From assembly GCF_022647325.1 (NCBI RefSeq), contig NZ_CP071405.1, positions 62,001-126,000 on the forward strand: a stretch of DNA of 64,000 bases, written 5' to 3'. This DNA comes from Pantoea deleyi. GTDB taxonomy: Bacteria > Pseudomonadota > Gammaproteobacteria > Enterobacterales > Enterobacteriaceae. The position numbers and the translations under genes were made by a program. The notes beneath the pieces were generated by a model. That model worked only from the letters and a program-made list of their open reading frames with translations, did not search any database and was not told where the DNA came from. This document shows positions 44,796-56,942 of this stretch, in pieces; the first letter of the stretch is position 1, and each line of letters opens with the position of its first letter.

Positions 44796-44811
44796 AAGCA
44801 ATCGTTTGCCC
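44796..44811. promoter_or_regulatory. Probable PurR operator of xanP
   Basis: AAGCAATCGTTTGCCC matches the PurR pur-box (ANGCAANCGNTTNCNT) in all but the last specified position. It lies between xanP and recG, 53-68 bases before the xanP start. Regulation is inferred. Confidence 0.65.
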
Positions 44812-44846
44812 GTGGGGATAAACCGGCCGCAACAGCGGGATCTGAC

Positions 44847-46925
44847 TCAGACGTTGGTGTAACGGGTGTTCTCTGGCAGCCAGCGTTCAATCAGGGCGCT
44901 GGCCTGTTCGGGATAGTGTTGATGGATATGGCGCGCCACGCGCTGCACTTCCGGCACCATCGCCTGATCGCGCAGCAGGTCAGCGACTTTAAATTCGGCG
45001 TTCCCGGTCTGGCGCGTGCCCAGCAGCTCTCCGGGGCCACGGATCTCCAGATCGAACTGGGCAATGACAAAGCCGTCGTTACTGTCGCGCAGCACCTGCA
45101 GACGCTTCTGCGCCGTCTTGCTCAGGGGCGCTTTGTAGAGCAGTACACAGTGGGATGCCACGGCACCGCGGCCTACGCGTCCCCGTAGCTGATGCAGCTG
45201 CGCCAGCCCTAACCGCTCCGGGTTTTCGATGATCATCAGGCTGGCATTAGGCACATCCACGCCCACCTCGATCACGGTGGTCGCGACCAGAAGCTGCAGC
45301 TCATTGGCCTTGAACGCCTGCATGACGGCCTGCTTCTCTGCCGGTTTCATCCGGCCATGCACCAGCCCGATATTCAGGCCGGGCAGCGCCGTTTTCAGCG
45401 ACTCCCAGCTCGCTTCTGCGGCCTGGGCTTCCAGCAGGTCTGACTCTTCGATCAGGGTGCAGACCCAGTAAGCCTGGCGCCCTTCGCGACAGGCGTGCTC
45501 AACCCGCGCCACGATCTCATCACGGCGGGAGTCGGGGATAGCCACCGTGGTCACCGGAGTCCGTCCCGGCGGCAGTTCGTCGATGGTGGAGGTATCCAGA
45601 TCGGCATAGGCGGTCATCGCCAGGGTGCGCGGGATCGGCGTGGCGGTCATGATCAGCTGATGCGGATGAAAACCCTGCTCTTCGCCCTTTTCCCACAGCG
45701 CCAGTCGCTGGTGGACGCCAAACCGGTGCTGCTCATCAATAATGACCAGCGCCAGCCCGCTGAACCGGACCTGCTCCTGGAACAGCGCATGGGTGCCGAC
45801 CACCATCGCCACCTGACCGCTGGCTATCGCCTCCTGCTGCGCCTGGCGGGCTTTGCCCTTCTGTTTACCGGCCAGCCAGCCGACTTCAATACCCAGGGGC
45901 GCAAACCACTGACGGAAGTTACTGGCGTGCTGTTCAGCCAGCAGCTCGGTCGGCGCCATCAGCGCGACCTGCCTGCCGTGCGCGATCACATTCAGCGCCG
46001 CGAGTGCGGCGACCAGGGTCTTGCCGGAGCCGACGTCGCCCTGCACCAGCCGCATCATCGGAAAATCGTTGGCCAGATCCTTCTCTATCTCCGTCACCAC
46101 GCGCGCCTGAGCGCGGGTGGGTGAGAAGGGCAGCGCGGCCAGCAGCCGATCGCTGAGAGTGTGGCGCGGCGGCATCGGTAATGCGTAGTAACGCTGCGCA
46201 CCGGCGCGCACCGCCAGCATGCTGAGGTTGTGAGCCAGCAGCTCTTCCAGAATCAACCGGCGCTGTGCCGGATGACGGCCACTCTCCAGCTCGCTGAGCC
46301 GGAGATCGGGCGGTGGACGATGCAGCGTGCGGAGCGCGTCAGGCAGGCTGATCAGCCCGCTGCTCAGCTCCTGCGGCAGTAGCTCGGCAATCGGGCAGCT
46401 CTCCAGCAGCGTCAGCGCCTGGTCGGTGAGATTTCGCAGCGTGGCCTGACGAATGCCTTCGGTGGTGGGATAAACCGGCGTCAGGGTCTCTTCCAGCGTC
46501 ACATTGCTCTGTTCGCCCTGAATACGGTATTCGGGGTGGATAATCTCTGCGCCACGCTGGCCGCGCTTAATTTCGCCATAGGCGGTGACGCGACGGCCCG
46601 GCGAGAGAGCGTTCTTCATGCCCGCGTTGAAATTGAAGAAGCGCATCGTCAGAACACCGCTGCCATCGCTGATCTGACAGACCATCATCCGGCGACGACC
46701 GAACGTGATGTCGGTGTGCAGCACTTCGCCCTCGACGGTGGCCCAGATGCCGGGCAGCAGATCGTCAATCGCGTAAAGTTGGGTACGATCTTCGTAACGC
46801 AGCGGGAGGTGAAGCAGAAGGTCCTGAATGGTGTGCAGGCCAATTCTGGCCAGTTTTGCTGCCTGGCTGGCACCGACGCCGGTCAGGGTACTGAGCGGGA
46901 TGGCATCCAGCAGACGGCCTTTCAT
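44847..46925 (-). CDS. recG: RecG, ATP-dependent DNA helicase
   Basis: A 692-residue SF2 helicase (E. coli 693). The N-terminal wedge domain is about 1-150. Helicase motif I is GDVGSGKTLVA, motif II is DEQHRFG, motif III is TATPIPRT and motif VI is QLRGRVGRG. It remodels stalled forks and Holliday junctions. The start overlaps the trmH stop by four bases. It is the last gene of the gmk-rpoZ-spoT-trmH-recG operon. Confidence 0.97.
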   Translation of the reverse strand: MKGRLLDAIPLSTLTGVGASQAAKLARIGLHTIQDLLLHLPLRYEDRTQLYAIDDLLPGIWATVEGEVLHTDITFGRRRMMVCQISDGSGVLTMRFFNFNAGMKNALSPGRRVTAYGEIKRGQRGAEIIHPEYRIQGEQSNVTLEETLTPVYPTTEGIRQATLRNLTDQALTLLESCPIAELLPQELSSGLISLPDALRTLHRPPPDLRLSELESGRHPAQRRLILEELLAHNLSMLAVRAGAQRYYALPMPPRHTLSDRLLAALPFSPTRAQARVVTEIEKDLANDFPMMRLVQGDVGSGKTLVAALAALNVIAHGRQVALMAPTELLAEQHASNFRQWFAPLGIEVGWLAGKQKGKARQAQQEAIASGQVAMVVGTHALFQEQVRFSGLALVIIDEQHRFGVHQRLALWEKGEEQGFHPHQLIMTATPIPRTLAMTAYADLDTSTIDELPPGRTPVTTVAIPDSRRDEIVARVEHACREGRQAYWVCTLIEESDLLEAQAAEASWESLKTALPGLNIGLVHGRMKPAEKQAVMQAFKANELQLLVATTVIEVGVDVPNASLMIIENPERLGLAQLHQLRGRVGRGAVASHCVLLYKAPLSKTAQKRLQVLRDSNDGFVIAQFDLEIRGPGELLGTRQTGNAEFKVADLLRDQAMVPEVQRVARHIHQHYPEQASALIERWLPENTRYTNV

Positions 46926-47620
46926 CTTTTTTTACCGGTTGACTGCATGGTCGCCCACCAGCTGGGATCGGCGTCGATTTCGCCCTGCGCATTGATGCGC
47001 GGATAGGGTAAGCCTTTCTGTTTTGCGACTCTTGCCAGCACCGGGAAGCCGCCTTCAAACAGCAGGCGCTGCTGCTCTTCGTCATCCAGCAGGCTGTGGT
47101 CGCGCAGGTAGAGTCCTGCATTCTGCCGCTGCCGCTGAGCTTCATAGAGGATAAGCGCGCAGGCGACTGAGACGTTCAGCGACTGCACCATGCCCACCAT
47201 CGGGATCACGATCTGCCTGTCGGCCAGCGCCAGCGCTTCCTCGGTGATACCGGTTTTTTCCTGTCCCATCAGGATGCAGGTCGGCAGGGTATAGTCGATT
47301 TCGCGAAAATCCACGGCATCAGCGGAGAGATGGGTGGCCAACACCTGCATCTTCTGCTGGCGGAGCTGATTAACGGCATCGCCGATAGTGGGGTGGGTAA
47401 CGACCTTAACCCAGCTGTTGCTGCCGGCCGATGCGGAAGCCTGGGTGCGCATCCGCTCACTCGGCCAGACCGCATGCACTTCATGGATGCCGACGGCATC
47501 GGCGGTGCGGATCACAGCGGAAACGTTATGCGGCTTATGCACCTTCTCCATACAGACCGTGAGATCGTGCTGGCGCAGGGCCAGCATCGTCTGTATCCGG
47601 GCAAAACGTTGATCGTTCAT
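46922..47620 (-). CDS. trmH: TrmH, tRNA (Gm18) 2'-O-methyltransferase
   Basis: A 232-residue SPOUT-class methyltransferase. The three motifs are present: motif 1 with the catalytic Arg in NVSAVIRTADA, motif 2 in LMGQEKTGI and motif 3 in VPMVGMVQSLNVSVACALILYEA, which forms the trefoil knot. It methylates G18 in the tRNA D-loop. It begins three bases after the spoT stop. Confidence 0.96.
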   Translation of the reverse strand: MNDQRFARIQTMLALRQHDLTVCMEKVHKPHNVSAVIRTADAVGIHEVHAVWPSERMRTQASASAGSNSWVKVVTHPTIGDAVNQLRQQKMQVLATHLSADAVDFREIDYTLPTCILMGQEKTGITEEALALADRQIVIPMVGMVQSLNVSVACALILYEAQRQRQNAGLYLRDHSLLDDEEQQRLLFEGGFPVLARVAKQKGLPYPRINAQGEIDADPSWWATMQSTGKKR

Positions 47621-47623
47621 GCA

Positions 47624-49732
47624 CTAATTACGGTTACGGTGGACTTTGATCACATCCGGCATCACGCGGATTTTACGCATGATATTCGCCAGATGGACGC
47701 GGTCGCGTGCGGTCAGGCGGATAAAGGCGCTGTAAACGCGGCCATCACGCTCTTCGGTATTCAGGCTCTGAATATTGGAACCGGCCGTATTAATGGCGGC
47801 CGTCAGGTTAGCCAGCGCGCCCTGATGGTTAAACATGTCGACCTTGATTTCCGCCACGAACTCCTGCTCGGTGACCTTATCCCACTCGACCGGCATGAAT
47901 TTTTCGGGCTCTTTCTGGTAGCCGCGAATGTTCCGGCACGATTCATGGTGTACCACCAGCCCTTTACCGGGGCTGACATGGGCGACAATCGGATCACCGG
48001 GAATCGGCCGGCAGCACTTGGCAAAGGTAATCAGTACGCCATCTGCGCCTTTAATCGGCAGCTTACCGCGTTTGCTGCTACTGCTGATCGCCTTGCTGTC
48101 AGCCTGTAACAGGTTCTTCGCCACCACCACGCTCATCGCATTGCCCAGACCGATTTCCGCCAGCAGGTCGTCAAGCGAGGTCAGCTTCATGCGATCCAGC
48201 TCCTGCCGGATATTTTCAGCCGGGATCTCCGCCAGTTTGCGGCTGCCGCCCAGCGCGTGGCTGAGCAGGCGACGACCCAGATTCACGGAGTCTTCGCGTT
48301 TGAGGTTTTTCAGCAGCTGGCGAATCTTGGCGCGGGCTTTCGAGCTGACGACGAAGTTAAGCCAGGCGGCGTTAGGACGGGCGCCTGGCGCGGTGATAAT
48401 CTCAATCGTCTGACCGCTGGTCAGGGGTTGCGACAGCGGATAGGGCTGACGGTCAACGCGAGCGCCGACACAGGCATGGCCGATATCGGTGTGCACCGCA
48501 TAGGCGAAGTCCACCGGCGTGGCGCCGGTGGGCAGCTCCACGATGCGGCCTTCAGGCGTAAAGACGTAGATCTCATCCGGGAAGAGATCGGACTTCACGC
48601 TTTCGATAAATTCAAACGAACTGCCCGCACTCTGCTGCAGCTCCAGCAGGCTCTGCAGCCAGCGCTGAGCGCGAATCTGTGCGGTGGTGCCACTTTCGCC
48701 CGCCTGTTTGTATGCCCAGTGCGCGGCAACCCCCATTTCCGCCATCTGATCCATATCCTCGGTGCGGATCTGCACTTCCACCGGCACGCCGTGCGGGCCG
48801 ATCATGGAGGTATGGAGCGATTGATAGCCGTTGGCTTTGGGGATGGCGATGTAATCTTTAACGCGGCCCGGACGCGGCTTGTAGAGGCTGTGCATCTGGC
48901 CCAGAACGCGATAGCAGGTATCCAGGTCTTTCACGATAACGCGAAAAGCATAGATATCCATGATCGAGTGAAAACGCTGCTCTTTCAGCGTCATTTTGCG
49001 ATAGATCGAGTAAAGATGCTTCTCACGGCCGCTGACGCGGCAGGGGATGCCCGCTTCCTGCAAGCGGCCATCGATCTCAGAAAGAATCTTCTGGATCATC
49101 TCTTTACGGTTACCGCGTGCGGCTTTCACCACCTCTTTGATCACCCGATAACGATTGGGATAAAGGGCTTCGAAACCGAGCTCTTCCAGCTCTGTTTTAA
49201 GATGGTGAATACCCAGGCGATGCGCCAGCGGACTGTAAATCTCTAACGTTTCCAGCGCGATGCGGCGACGTTTGTCCGGGCGTAACGAACCCAGGGTGCG
49301 CATGTTGTGCGTGCGGTCAGCCAGCTTGATGAGAATGACGCGGATATCCTGCACCATCGCCATAATCATCTTGCGGAAGTTCTCTGCCTGCGCCTCTTTC
49401 TTGTCGCGGAATTTCAGCTTATCCAGCTTGGAAACGCCTTCGACCAGCTCCGCCACACTTTTACCGAACAGCTGTTCCATGTCCTGATACGTGGCGGGTG
49501 TGTCTTCGATCACGTCATGCAGCAGCGCGGCCATGAGGGTCTCATGGTCGAGCTTCATTTCCGCCAGAATACAGGCCACGGCAACCGGATGGGTGATATA
49601 GGGCTCACCGCTGGAGCGTGTCTGTCCCTCGTGGGCATCACGTGCGACAAGGTAGGCTTGCTGGAGGCGCTTGATCTGCTCCTCTGGCAAGTATTTTTCA
49701 ATCAGCTGATTGAGACTTTCAAACAGATACAA
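47624..49732 (-). CDS. spoT: SpoT, bifunctional (p)ppGpp synthetase/hydrolase
   Basis: A 702-residue RelA/SpoT homologue. The HD hydrolase domain includes THPVAVACILAEM and ALLHDVIEDT. The synthetase domain contains GREKHLYSIYRKM and YKPRPGRVKDYIA. TGS (VFTPEGRIVELPTGATPVDFAYAVH) and ACT domains follow. The start is TTG (TTG-TAT-CTG-TTT), as for E. coli spoT. It is in the gmk operon, 20 bases after rpoZ. Confidence 0.97.
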   Translation of the reverse strand: MYLFESLNQLIEKYLPEEQIKRLQQAYLVARDAHEGQTRSSGEPYITHPVAVACILAEMKLDHETLMAALLHDVIEDTPATYQDMEQLFGKSVAELVEGVSKLDKLKFRDKKEAQAENFRKMIMAMVQDIRVILIKLADRTHNMRTLGSLRPDKRRRIALETLEIYSPLAHRLGIHHLKTELEELGFEALYPNRYRVIKEVVKAARGNRKEMIQKILSEIDGRLQEAGIPCRVSGREKHLYSIYRKMTLKEQRFHSIMDIYAFRVIVKDLDTCYRVLGQMHSLYKPRPGRVKDYIAIPKANGYQSLHTSMIGPHGVPVEVQIRTEDMDQMAEMGVAAHWAYKQAGESGTTAQIRAQRWLQSLLELQQSAGSSFEFIESVKSDLFPDEIYVFTPEGRIVELPTGATPVDFAYAVHTDIGHACVGARVDRQPYPLSQPLTSGQTIEIITAPGARPNAAWLNFVVSSKARAKIRQLLKNLKREDSVNLGRRLLSHALGGSRKLAEIPAENIRQELDRMKLTSLDDLLAEIGLGNAMSVVVAKNLLQADSKAISSSSKRGKLPIKGADGVLITFAKCCRPIPGDPIVAHVSPGKGLVVHHESCRNIRGYQKEPEKFMPVEWDKVTEQEFVAEIKVDMFNHQGALANLTAAINTAGSNIQSLNTEERDGRVYSAFIRLTARDRVHLANIMRKIRVMPDVIKVHRNRN

Positions 49733-49752
49733 GGGCGACCTGCAGGTGGCTG

Positions 49753-50028
49753 TTAACGACGACCTTCAGCGATAGCGGTAACGGCCTGTAACTCAGCGGC
49801 TTCCTGCTCTTGCTGTTCCTGACGATCACGCACATCTAAAATCTGATTGGTGACCAGACCTTCTTCGATTTCGCGCAGGGCGATAACGGTCGGCTTATCG
49901 TTCTCTTCCGGAACCAGCGGATCTTTGCCGCCTACCTGCATCTGACGTGCACGACGTGCAGCGACCAACACCAGGTCAAAACGATTACCAACTTTTTCTA
50001 CTGCGTCCTGAACGGTTACGCGTGCCAT
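49753..50028 (-). CDS. rpoZ: RNA polymerase omega subunit
   Basis: A 91-residue protein, [20 protein letters not shown] at the N-terminus. It aids folding of beta-prime into RNA polymerase and is required for one of the two ppGpp binding sites, which makes its linkage with spoT meaningful. The length equals that of E. coli. Confidence 0.97.
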   Translation of the reverse strand: MARVTVQDAVEKVGNRFDLVLVAARRARQMQVGGKDPLVPEENDKPTVIALREIEEGLVTNQILDVRDRQEQQEQEAAELQAVTAIAEGRR

Positions 50029-50082
50029 AGGTGTGCTACTCCACAGATGAAGAAATGACTGCGCATCATACTGAAACTGTAT

Positions 50083-53252
<3,170 letters not shown>

Positions 53253-53593
53253 AGCAGACTCCGGTAAAACGGCGGCAACGCGACGGCATTGCCCGAGAGA
53301 CGGCGACGGGGACTTTCTGGCGTCCGGCGTCCGGGATGAGCGCAGTTTATACCAGCCTGCCCCGGCGTCAGCATAGAAAGAGTTTTGCAGAACAATGGCA
53401 GCAGGGACAGGAGAGAGCGATGAGCCGTTCAGGTTCCGGGCAGACGCATGTCTGAGGTTTCAGCGGCGGGGCTCTGGCAGCAGGACGCCGCGACAAGGAG
53501 CCCGCCTTTGGGCAGACACTCATTCGGATAAAAGAGAAAAGGCGGAGATAGCGGCGAAACATCAGAATCGAACAGAGAAATGAGGCAGCCAGT
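53253..53593. other. Non-coding gap upstream of yicG
   Basis: It must hold the yicG promoter; on the minus strand a TATAAA at about 53347-53352 is a candidate -10. The ~100-base leader is very GC-rich with repeated CGGACGCC units and may fold, but I recognise no known riboswitch. The short frames here have no RBS or homology. Confidence 0.4.
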
Positions 53594-53626
53594 AAAAATA
53601 AAAGGCGTGCTGGTTAACAGCACGCC
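53594..53626 (-). terminator. Terminator of the flippase-like gene
   Basis: On the minus strand GGCGTGCTG-TTAAC-CAGCACGCC followed by a T-rich run (TTTTATTTTT). It is 48 bases after the stop. Confidence 0.9.
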
Positions 53627-53673
53627 AATGCATCGTTTCCGACGCTCAGAGCCCACCATACAGACTTATTTTA

Positions 53674-54321
53674 TTATTTGTTTCGTGCACGAATTTTAAA
53701 AAATGCATTCAGGCTGAAATGATATTCCGGCTGGAACCAGGAACGACCATAGTAGCAGTAAATCAGCATGCGAACAGAGGCCATCGCCAGGTAACCCCAG
53801 ATTGCGCATAATACGGAAGGTGTCAGCCAGACGGTAAATAAGGTCACCGCAAGCCCGGCTAATACCGAAGAGGTTTCGGCAAACGCGATTCGGGTATATT
53901 GTTTCTCACGCTGCAATATCGCACGGTAATGCTGGCCCTGGGGAATAATAATAAACACCACGGAGACCATCTGCAGCATTAAGGCCAGTTCAGGCTGATC
54001 AAATAGCGCGGTCAGCAGATGACTGCCGGTAAATAAGAGTCCGAAAACTGCAACGCCCGTCAGCATATTACCCCAGTAGATCGTGGAGAGGTCGTTGATC
54101 GAGAGCATACAGCGGCGAATAAGCTTGTTGCAGAAGCCCCGGTCGGCCAGCGTATCCACAGCCAGTAAGGCGATGACGGCAATCGCCAGCAGGTTCAGTT
54201 CATTCGCCTGCAGAATCTGCGCCAGCAGAGAGAGTTGCAGGACGCCGATACCAATAATTTTGATTGAAGAGAGCAGAGACCATTTTGCGCTATTAAGACT
54301 GCTTTCACGTATTGCCATCAT
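53674..54321 (-). CDS. Half-size polysaccharide flippase-like (Wzx/PST) membrane protein
   Basis: 215 residues with about six hydrophobic helices (near 11-33, 40-58, 82-104, 112-130, 150-170, 171-190). The start and the DRGFCNKLIRR loop after helix 2 resemble the N-terminal half of Wzx/WzxC-type oligosaccharide flippases of about 480 residues. The usual second half is missing: no related frame continues after the stop. A proper terminator follows the stop, so the short form looks like a transcription unit of its own. No glycosyltransferase is nearby. The start has a poor RBS and a hairpin (AGAGCC-GGCTCT) nine bases upstream. It may be a truncated relic or a small functional protein. Confidence 0.6.
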   Translation of the reverse strand: MMAIRESSLNSAKWSLLSSIKIIGIGVLQLSLLAQILQANELNLLAIAVIALLAVDTLADRGFCNKLIRRCMLSINDLSTIYWGNMLTGVAVFGLLFTGSHLLTALFDQPELALMLQMVSVVFIIIPQGQHYRAILQREKQYTRIAFAETSSVLAGLAVTLFTVWLTPSVLCAIWGYLAMASVRMLIYCYYGRSWFQPEYHFSLNAFFKIRARNK

Positions 54322-54516
54322 ATACTCGATAGAGCCCAGCGGCTCTGTGAGAATTAAATAGTTGTGTTACGGCAAGCAGAAGTTGCTGTGACACCGTTCT
54401 TTAGTGCAATTTTCCGGCCTGTGTTCTGAATATTATTTCAGATCTGCCGTGTTATTATCGGTCTGGAAACTATCCGGATAAAAAGCTTCCCCGGTTAAGC
54501 GCCTGTTTCGTGTCAT

Positions 54517-54550
54517 GGCGGCGTTCTCCTTAAAAGGTAAGAACGCCGCC
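54517..54550. repeat. Strong stem-loop
   Basis: A perfect 11-bp inverted repeat (GGCGGCGTTCT / AGAACGCCGCC) with a 12-base loop that itself reads CCTT...AAGG. No T-run follows on either strand. Confidence 0.6.
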
Positions 54551-54655
54551 AGATCACGAATAAATCCTTTTGTCGTTTTATATTCTCCTGCCCGCATCCT
54601 TGCGGCATTCTCAGTACCCTCTTATTCAGATAACAAGAGAGTAGCTGAGCGGTCC

Positions 54656-54730
54656 ATGACGTTTTCATGCTTTATCATTATGGGTATTGCTGTGTGTGGA
54701 ATGATTTATACATTGTTTTATTTAATTTAA
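54656..54730 (+). CDS. Possible 24-residue membrane mini-protein
   Basis: ATG at 54656 to TAA at 54728-54730 gives MTFSCFIIMGIAVCGMIYTL plus four residues, one hydrophobic helix. The RBS is poor (GAGAG, 14 bases upstream). The same frame is open from 54515, but that part is not convincing. The size and hydrophobicity are those of known enterobacterial mini-proteins; chance is quite possible. Confidence 0.25.
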   Translation: MTFSCFIIMGIAVCGMIYTLFYLI

Positions 54731-54921
54731 CACCATAAGAAAAGTCTGATTACGTTACCGCAGAAATAAATGGTTTCACTTTATGCATGATAAATATTAA
54801 ATCCTCAGCGCTGCGGAAATAAACGACGATTAATGATTAATGAATGTGCTACAGGCGAAAAGCGGGCGCGACAGGTGAAGGAGCCTGTAATCACGGGGGA
54901 TCACCCTGCTGACAGCGGGGA

Positions 54922-54943
54922 TTACCAGGAATTTTCCTGGTAA
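54922..54943. repeat. 22-bp inverted repeat
   Basis: TTACCAGGAA-TT-TTCCTGGTAA, ten-bp arms around two bases. It could be an operator or the stem of an RNA; a second repeat (GCTTAAG / CTTAAGC) starts five bases later. Confidence 0.5.
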
Positions 54944-55089
54944 CGATGCTTAAGCCGCAGTGGTGTTGAATACTTAAGCGGGGACAAGAATCAGATGAGG
55001 TTGTAATACTTTATCTGCCGAAATTTTTCTGTTTTTTTCATCCACGACCAGCGATAAATACAGGAAAAACCCCGTTCTAAGTGATTGAT

Positions 55090-55485
55090 TTATTGGGTCA
55101 GCAGCTGGTTAAGCTTTTCGAGATCGTTGCTAACCCATTCAATATCCTGCTTAAATTTCTCATCGGATGTAAAGGGCTGACGATAAATTGTCACCAGCAC
55201 CTCAGCACCCTGTTCATTCGCGATTACGCGCATCGGCACGTAGATCTCCTTACCTGAACCGCCATCAATCCAGTGATCCATGACACCAAATGGATTGTGG
55301 GGCGAGAATCGCAGTTTCACATTGCCGAGCGGCCCCCTGGCGCGCCAGCGATTTCCCTCCGGTTCCAGAGCACTCTGCGTCAGCCCTGACGCCCACCTGG
55401 GAAAAAATTCCGGCTTCCAGATGGTTTCATACAGATCTAACCAGTGACGGGGGATTGTCAGACTCAGCGTGCGAGAGGAGAGCAT
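55090..55485 (-). CDS. SRPBCC-fold (START-like) domain protein
   Basis: A 131-residue soluble protein. The pattern (SLTIPRHWLDLYETIWKPEFFPRWASGL early, then LRFSPHNPFGVMDHWI, and a final helix VSNDLEKLNQLL) is that of polyketide-cyclase/SRPBCC proteins, which bind hydrophobic ligands in a cavity. The ligand is unknown. The RBS is strong (GGAGG, four bases upstream). It is a single gene on the minus strand. Confidence 0.7.
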   Translation of the reverse strand: MLSSRTLSLTIPRHWLDLYETIWKPEFFPRWASGLTQSALEPEGNRWRARGPLGNVKLRFSPHNPFGVMDHWIDGGSGKEIYVPMRVIANEQGAEVLVTIYRQPFTSDEKFKQDIEWVSNDLEKLNQLLTQ

Positions 55486-55580
55486 AGAACCTCCGGAGGA
55501 TAAGCGAAAAAGGCATTAAAGCATGGCGGCAGGTTTGCTAAAACGTTGTAACAGCAGAAGTGTGGGGTCAGCAGAGTTCT

Positions 55581-55616
55581 GTATAAAGGGCAGACAGCAG
55601 GACAAGGCTGTCTGCC
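55581..55616 (-). terminator. Likely terminator after the D-amino-acid enzyme gene
   Basis: GGCAGACAGC / GCTGTCTGCC, a ten-bp perfect stem, seven bases after the stop on the minus strand. The T-run is short (CTTTAT). Confidence 0.6.
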
Positions 55617-55622
55617 GCTGGT

Positions 55623-56804
55623 TCAGATGAAATTACCGCGCGCAGAAACCGGCTGCGCTTCGCTCTGACCGTCAGAATGACGCAGAATGAAGCTGTCCGA
55701 TTGCGCCATCACGGCACAACTGTGATTGGGAAAGATGCGCAGCAGCGAACCGACGTCCGGACGGCGATCCTGATAAAGCAGGAAACCGTGCTCCTCCGAT
55801 AGCTTCGTCACCTCATAGGTGTGGCCGGCTTCATCCACGGCAATACCAAAACCGCTGGCATTGGTGCCGTGCGGGCCTTTGTCCGAACTCAGCATTTTCG
55901 ATCCTGCATCCACAATCGCGAAATGGTCGTTCACCGCCACGACGCGGGTGATGACGCTCATAGCCAGCTGCCCGACGCGGCTTAAACCGAGGCGGCAGGC
56001 GGTAAGATCCAGGAGTGCGTAGTTGCCGGGCCGGATTTCATCCAGGCAGGGCGCAATCTCTGCCGCCAGCGCGGTCGGGGTTGAGCCGACGGAGAGAGGG
56101 CAGTCGGTAAATCCCGCCGCCTGCAGTTTTGCCTGAAGCCGCTGCATCAGGCGGGCCTCCTGACGGGCGATATCCGCAATCGCCGCAGCATGACCAGCAC
56201 CGTAAGCGTGACCGGCATGGGAAACGAGGCCGGCAAAGCGTAACCCGTTATCCTTCAGCGCCTGCGCGATCGCTATCGCCTCATCAGTATCCGGGTTAAC
56301 GCCAATCCGATGCAGCCCGACATCCACCTTAATCGCGACCGCCAGATCGCACGCCGGTTGCTGCTGGCGGGCCTCAGCAATCGCCGCCACGCCATCAACG
56401 CTGTCCGCGATCAGGGTGAGCCTGACCTGATGCAGCACTGCCTGGCGCAGCAAGTCGGCCACGCTCTGCGGCTGTACAATCGGATAGGCCAGTAGCAGAT
56501 CGCGCACGCCACCCAGAATAAACGTCACGCCTTCGCTGGGCTTTGAAACCGTAACGCCCCGGGCACCCAGCGCAAGCTGGCGCTGCGCAATCCAGACGCT
56601 TTTATGCGTTTTGATATGTGGCCGCAACGAGACACCCGCCTCATTTGCTTTGCGCTGCATCTGCTGCAGGTTCTGATCCAGCCGCGCGGTATCCACTTCA
56701 ATATAGGGCGTAAGGCGATCATCAATCAGTGGACGCTGCCACTGCTGTGTATCGTTGATATCCATAAGATTATCCGGCAATGACGAGGTAAGAGACACCA
56801 TCAT
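55623..56804 (-). CDS. D-serine dehydratase / D-threonine aldolase-like PLP enzyme
   Basis: Up to 393 residues. The fold-type III alanine-racemase-like N-terminal domain carries the PLP lysine region RPHIKTHKS (about 62-69). The C-terminal D-serine-dehydratase-like domain carries the zinc-ligand pair His-x-Cys in FPNHSCAVM. Such enzymes cleave D-threonine/D-allo-threonine or dehydrate D-serine; the substrate cannot be read from the sequence. Start uncertain: ATG at 56804 has no spaced RBS; ATG at 56765 (MDINDTQQW) also fits. It is monocistronic and flanked by terminators. Confidence 0.85.
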   Translation of the reverse strand: MMVSLTSSLPDNLMDINDTQQWQRPLIDDRLTPYIEVDTARLDQNLQQMQRKANEAGVSLRPHIKTHKSVWIAQRQLALGARGVTVSKPSEGVTFILGGVRDLLLAYPIVQPQSVADLLRQAVLHQVRLTLIADSVDGVAAIAEARQQQPACDLAVAIKVDVGLHRIGVNPDTDEAIAIAQALKDNGLRFAGLVSHAGHAYGAGHAAAIADIARQEARLMQRLQAKLQAAGFTDCPLSVGSTPTALAAEIAPCLDEIRPGNYALLDLTACRLGLSRVGQLAMSVITRVVAVNDHFAIVDAGSKMLSSDKGPHGTNASGFGIAVDEAGHTYEVTKLSEEHGFLLYQDRRPDVGSLLRIFPNHSCAVMAQSDSFILRHSDGQSEAQPVSARGNFI

Positions 56805-56900
56805 TCCCTAATTTGCGCGCTGATGCCAGCCGGGTAACGGGCAGAGAAGCGAAGCGTTCACGAGTGGCGATACCAACAGAAAAAAGGGTGGGCGGCGGAC

Positions 56901-56931
56901 AAAAACAAAAAAGCAGGCGCGAGGCCTGCTT
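56901..56931 (-). terminator. Terminator of lpxP
   Basis: On the minus strand AAGCAGGC-CTCGC-GCCTGCTT then T-rich TTTTGTTTTT. It is 12 bases after the lpxP stop. Confidence 0.9.
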
Positions 56932-56942
56932 TATGCGTTTGC

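Larger units (their letters stand above)
54322..55089. other. 768-base gene-poor tract with inverted repeats
   Basis: A/T-rich and mostly without coding signs. It contains three notable repeats: GGCGGCGTTCT / AGAACGCCGCC (54517-54550), TTACCAGGAA / TTCCTGGTAA (54922-54943), and GCTTAAG / CTTAAGC (54948-54979). One possible mini-ORF is at 54656. Confidence 0.5.

Noticed and set aside
53368..53659. Overlapping frames of 60-76 codons on both strands between yicG and the flippase-like gene
   Set aside because: No RBS, no domain, and one crosses the terminator of the flippase-like gene.
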